Shown: positions 14,913 through 14,935 of the stretch, in pieces
How positions within the stretch are numbered: position 1 is the stretch's first letter
Layout: each line of letters opens with the position of its first letter
NCBI GenBank assembly: GCA_964552035.1
Contig: CAZKFN010000057.1
Span: forward strand, 1-14,935
Direction: 5' to 3'
Source: CAZKFN01 sp964552035
GTDB taxonomy: Bacteria; Bacteroidota; Bacteroidia; Flavobacteriales_E; Vicingaceae
DNA length: 14,935 nucleotides
The notes under the pieces: model-generated
What the model saw: only the letters and a program-made list of their open reading frames with translations
What the model was told of the DNA's origin: nothing
Database searches by the model: none
Translations under genes and position numbers: made by a program

Positions 14913-14935
14913 GGGATTTCCTATTTAGGATTCCC
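14913..14935. repeat. Imperfect palindrome at the right window edge
   Basis: GGGATTTCCTA (14913-14923) and AGGATTCCC (14927-14935) form arms of GGGA and TCCTA pairing around a TTT centre, with one or two unpaired T/A bases on the left arm. It is GC-richer than its surroundings. The window stops exactly at its last base, so it may be the start of a longer structure such as a terminator for a gene to the right or the end of a mobile element. Confidence 0.4.

Noticed and set aside
1..14935. CRISPR arrays, tRNA or rRNA genes, riboswitches, defence or toxin-antitoxin operons
   Set aside because: No repeat-spacer pattern, no cloverleaf-like conserved segments and no recognised families were seen. 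The 69-aa/exonuclease pair was considered as a toxin-antitoxin pair but has a housekeeping-type exonuclease with no known toxin partner.

Overview
The window is AT-rich chromosomal DNA of a Bacteroidota member, most likely a flavobacterium-like marine or aquatic organism. Four things point there. Several genes carry promoters with the phylum-specific -7 box TAnnTTTG. There is a DUF4249 lipoprotein. There is a very large secreted protein ending in a type 9 secretion (T9SS) type A sorting domain. The ribosomal protein L28 and the DnaQ-like exonuclease are of Bacteroidota type. Ribosome binding sites are A-rich rather than Shine-Dalgarno-like. I cannot name a genus from the sequence.

Layout. 1-1450 (minus): a panB -> RluA-type pseudouridine synthase pair, with the synthase cut by the window edge. 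1451-1666: a divergent promoter region. 1667-2659 (plus): an orphan DUF4249 lipoprotein. 2660-4790: dnaK with an unusual upstream region (paired TGACATT elements plus a -24/-12-like element) and a clear terminator. 4933-5595 (plus): an FNR-superfamily flavin reductase. 5654-6384 (minus): a DEDDh exonuclease overlapping a small one-helix membrane protein. 6477-6755 (plus): a small helical protein of unknown function. 6956-7240 (plus): rpmB with its own promoter and terminator. 7243-7610: a decayed 5' fragment of a secreted PKD-like protein. 7626-13265 (plus): promoter, an 1833-residue T9SS cargo protein containing three FN3+GEVED tandem units, and a bidirectional terminator. 13295-14791 (minus): a secreted protein of unknown function. 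14870-14935: two inverted repeats at the window edge.

How the genes fit together. Most are single-gene transcription units of core physiology: pantothenate synthesis, rRNA modification, protein folding, electron transfer, DNA repair and ribosome assembly. The right half is accessory cell-surface or secreted material. I see no CRISPR array, tRNA, rRNA, intact insertion sequence or multi-gene defence or biosynthetic system. The points most worth a second look are the dnaK upstream architecture, the PKD-protein pseudogene between rpmB and the giant gene, the exonuclease/membrane-peptide junction at an A7 run, and the inverted repeats at the right edge.
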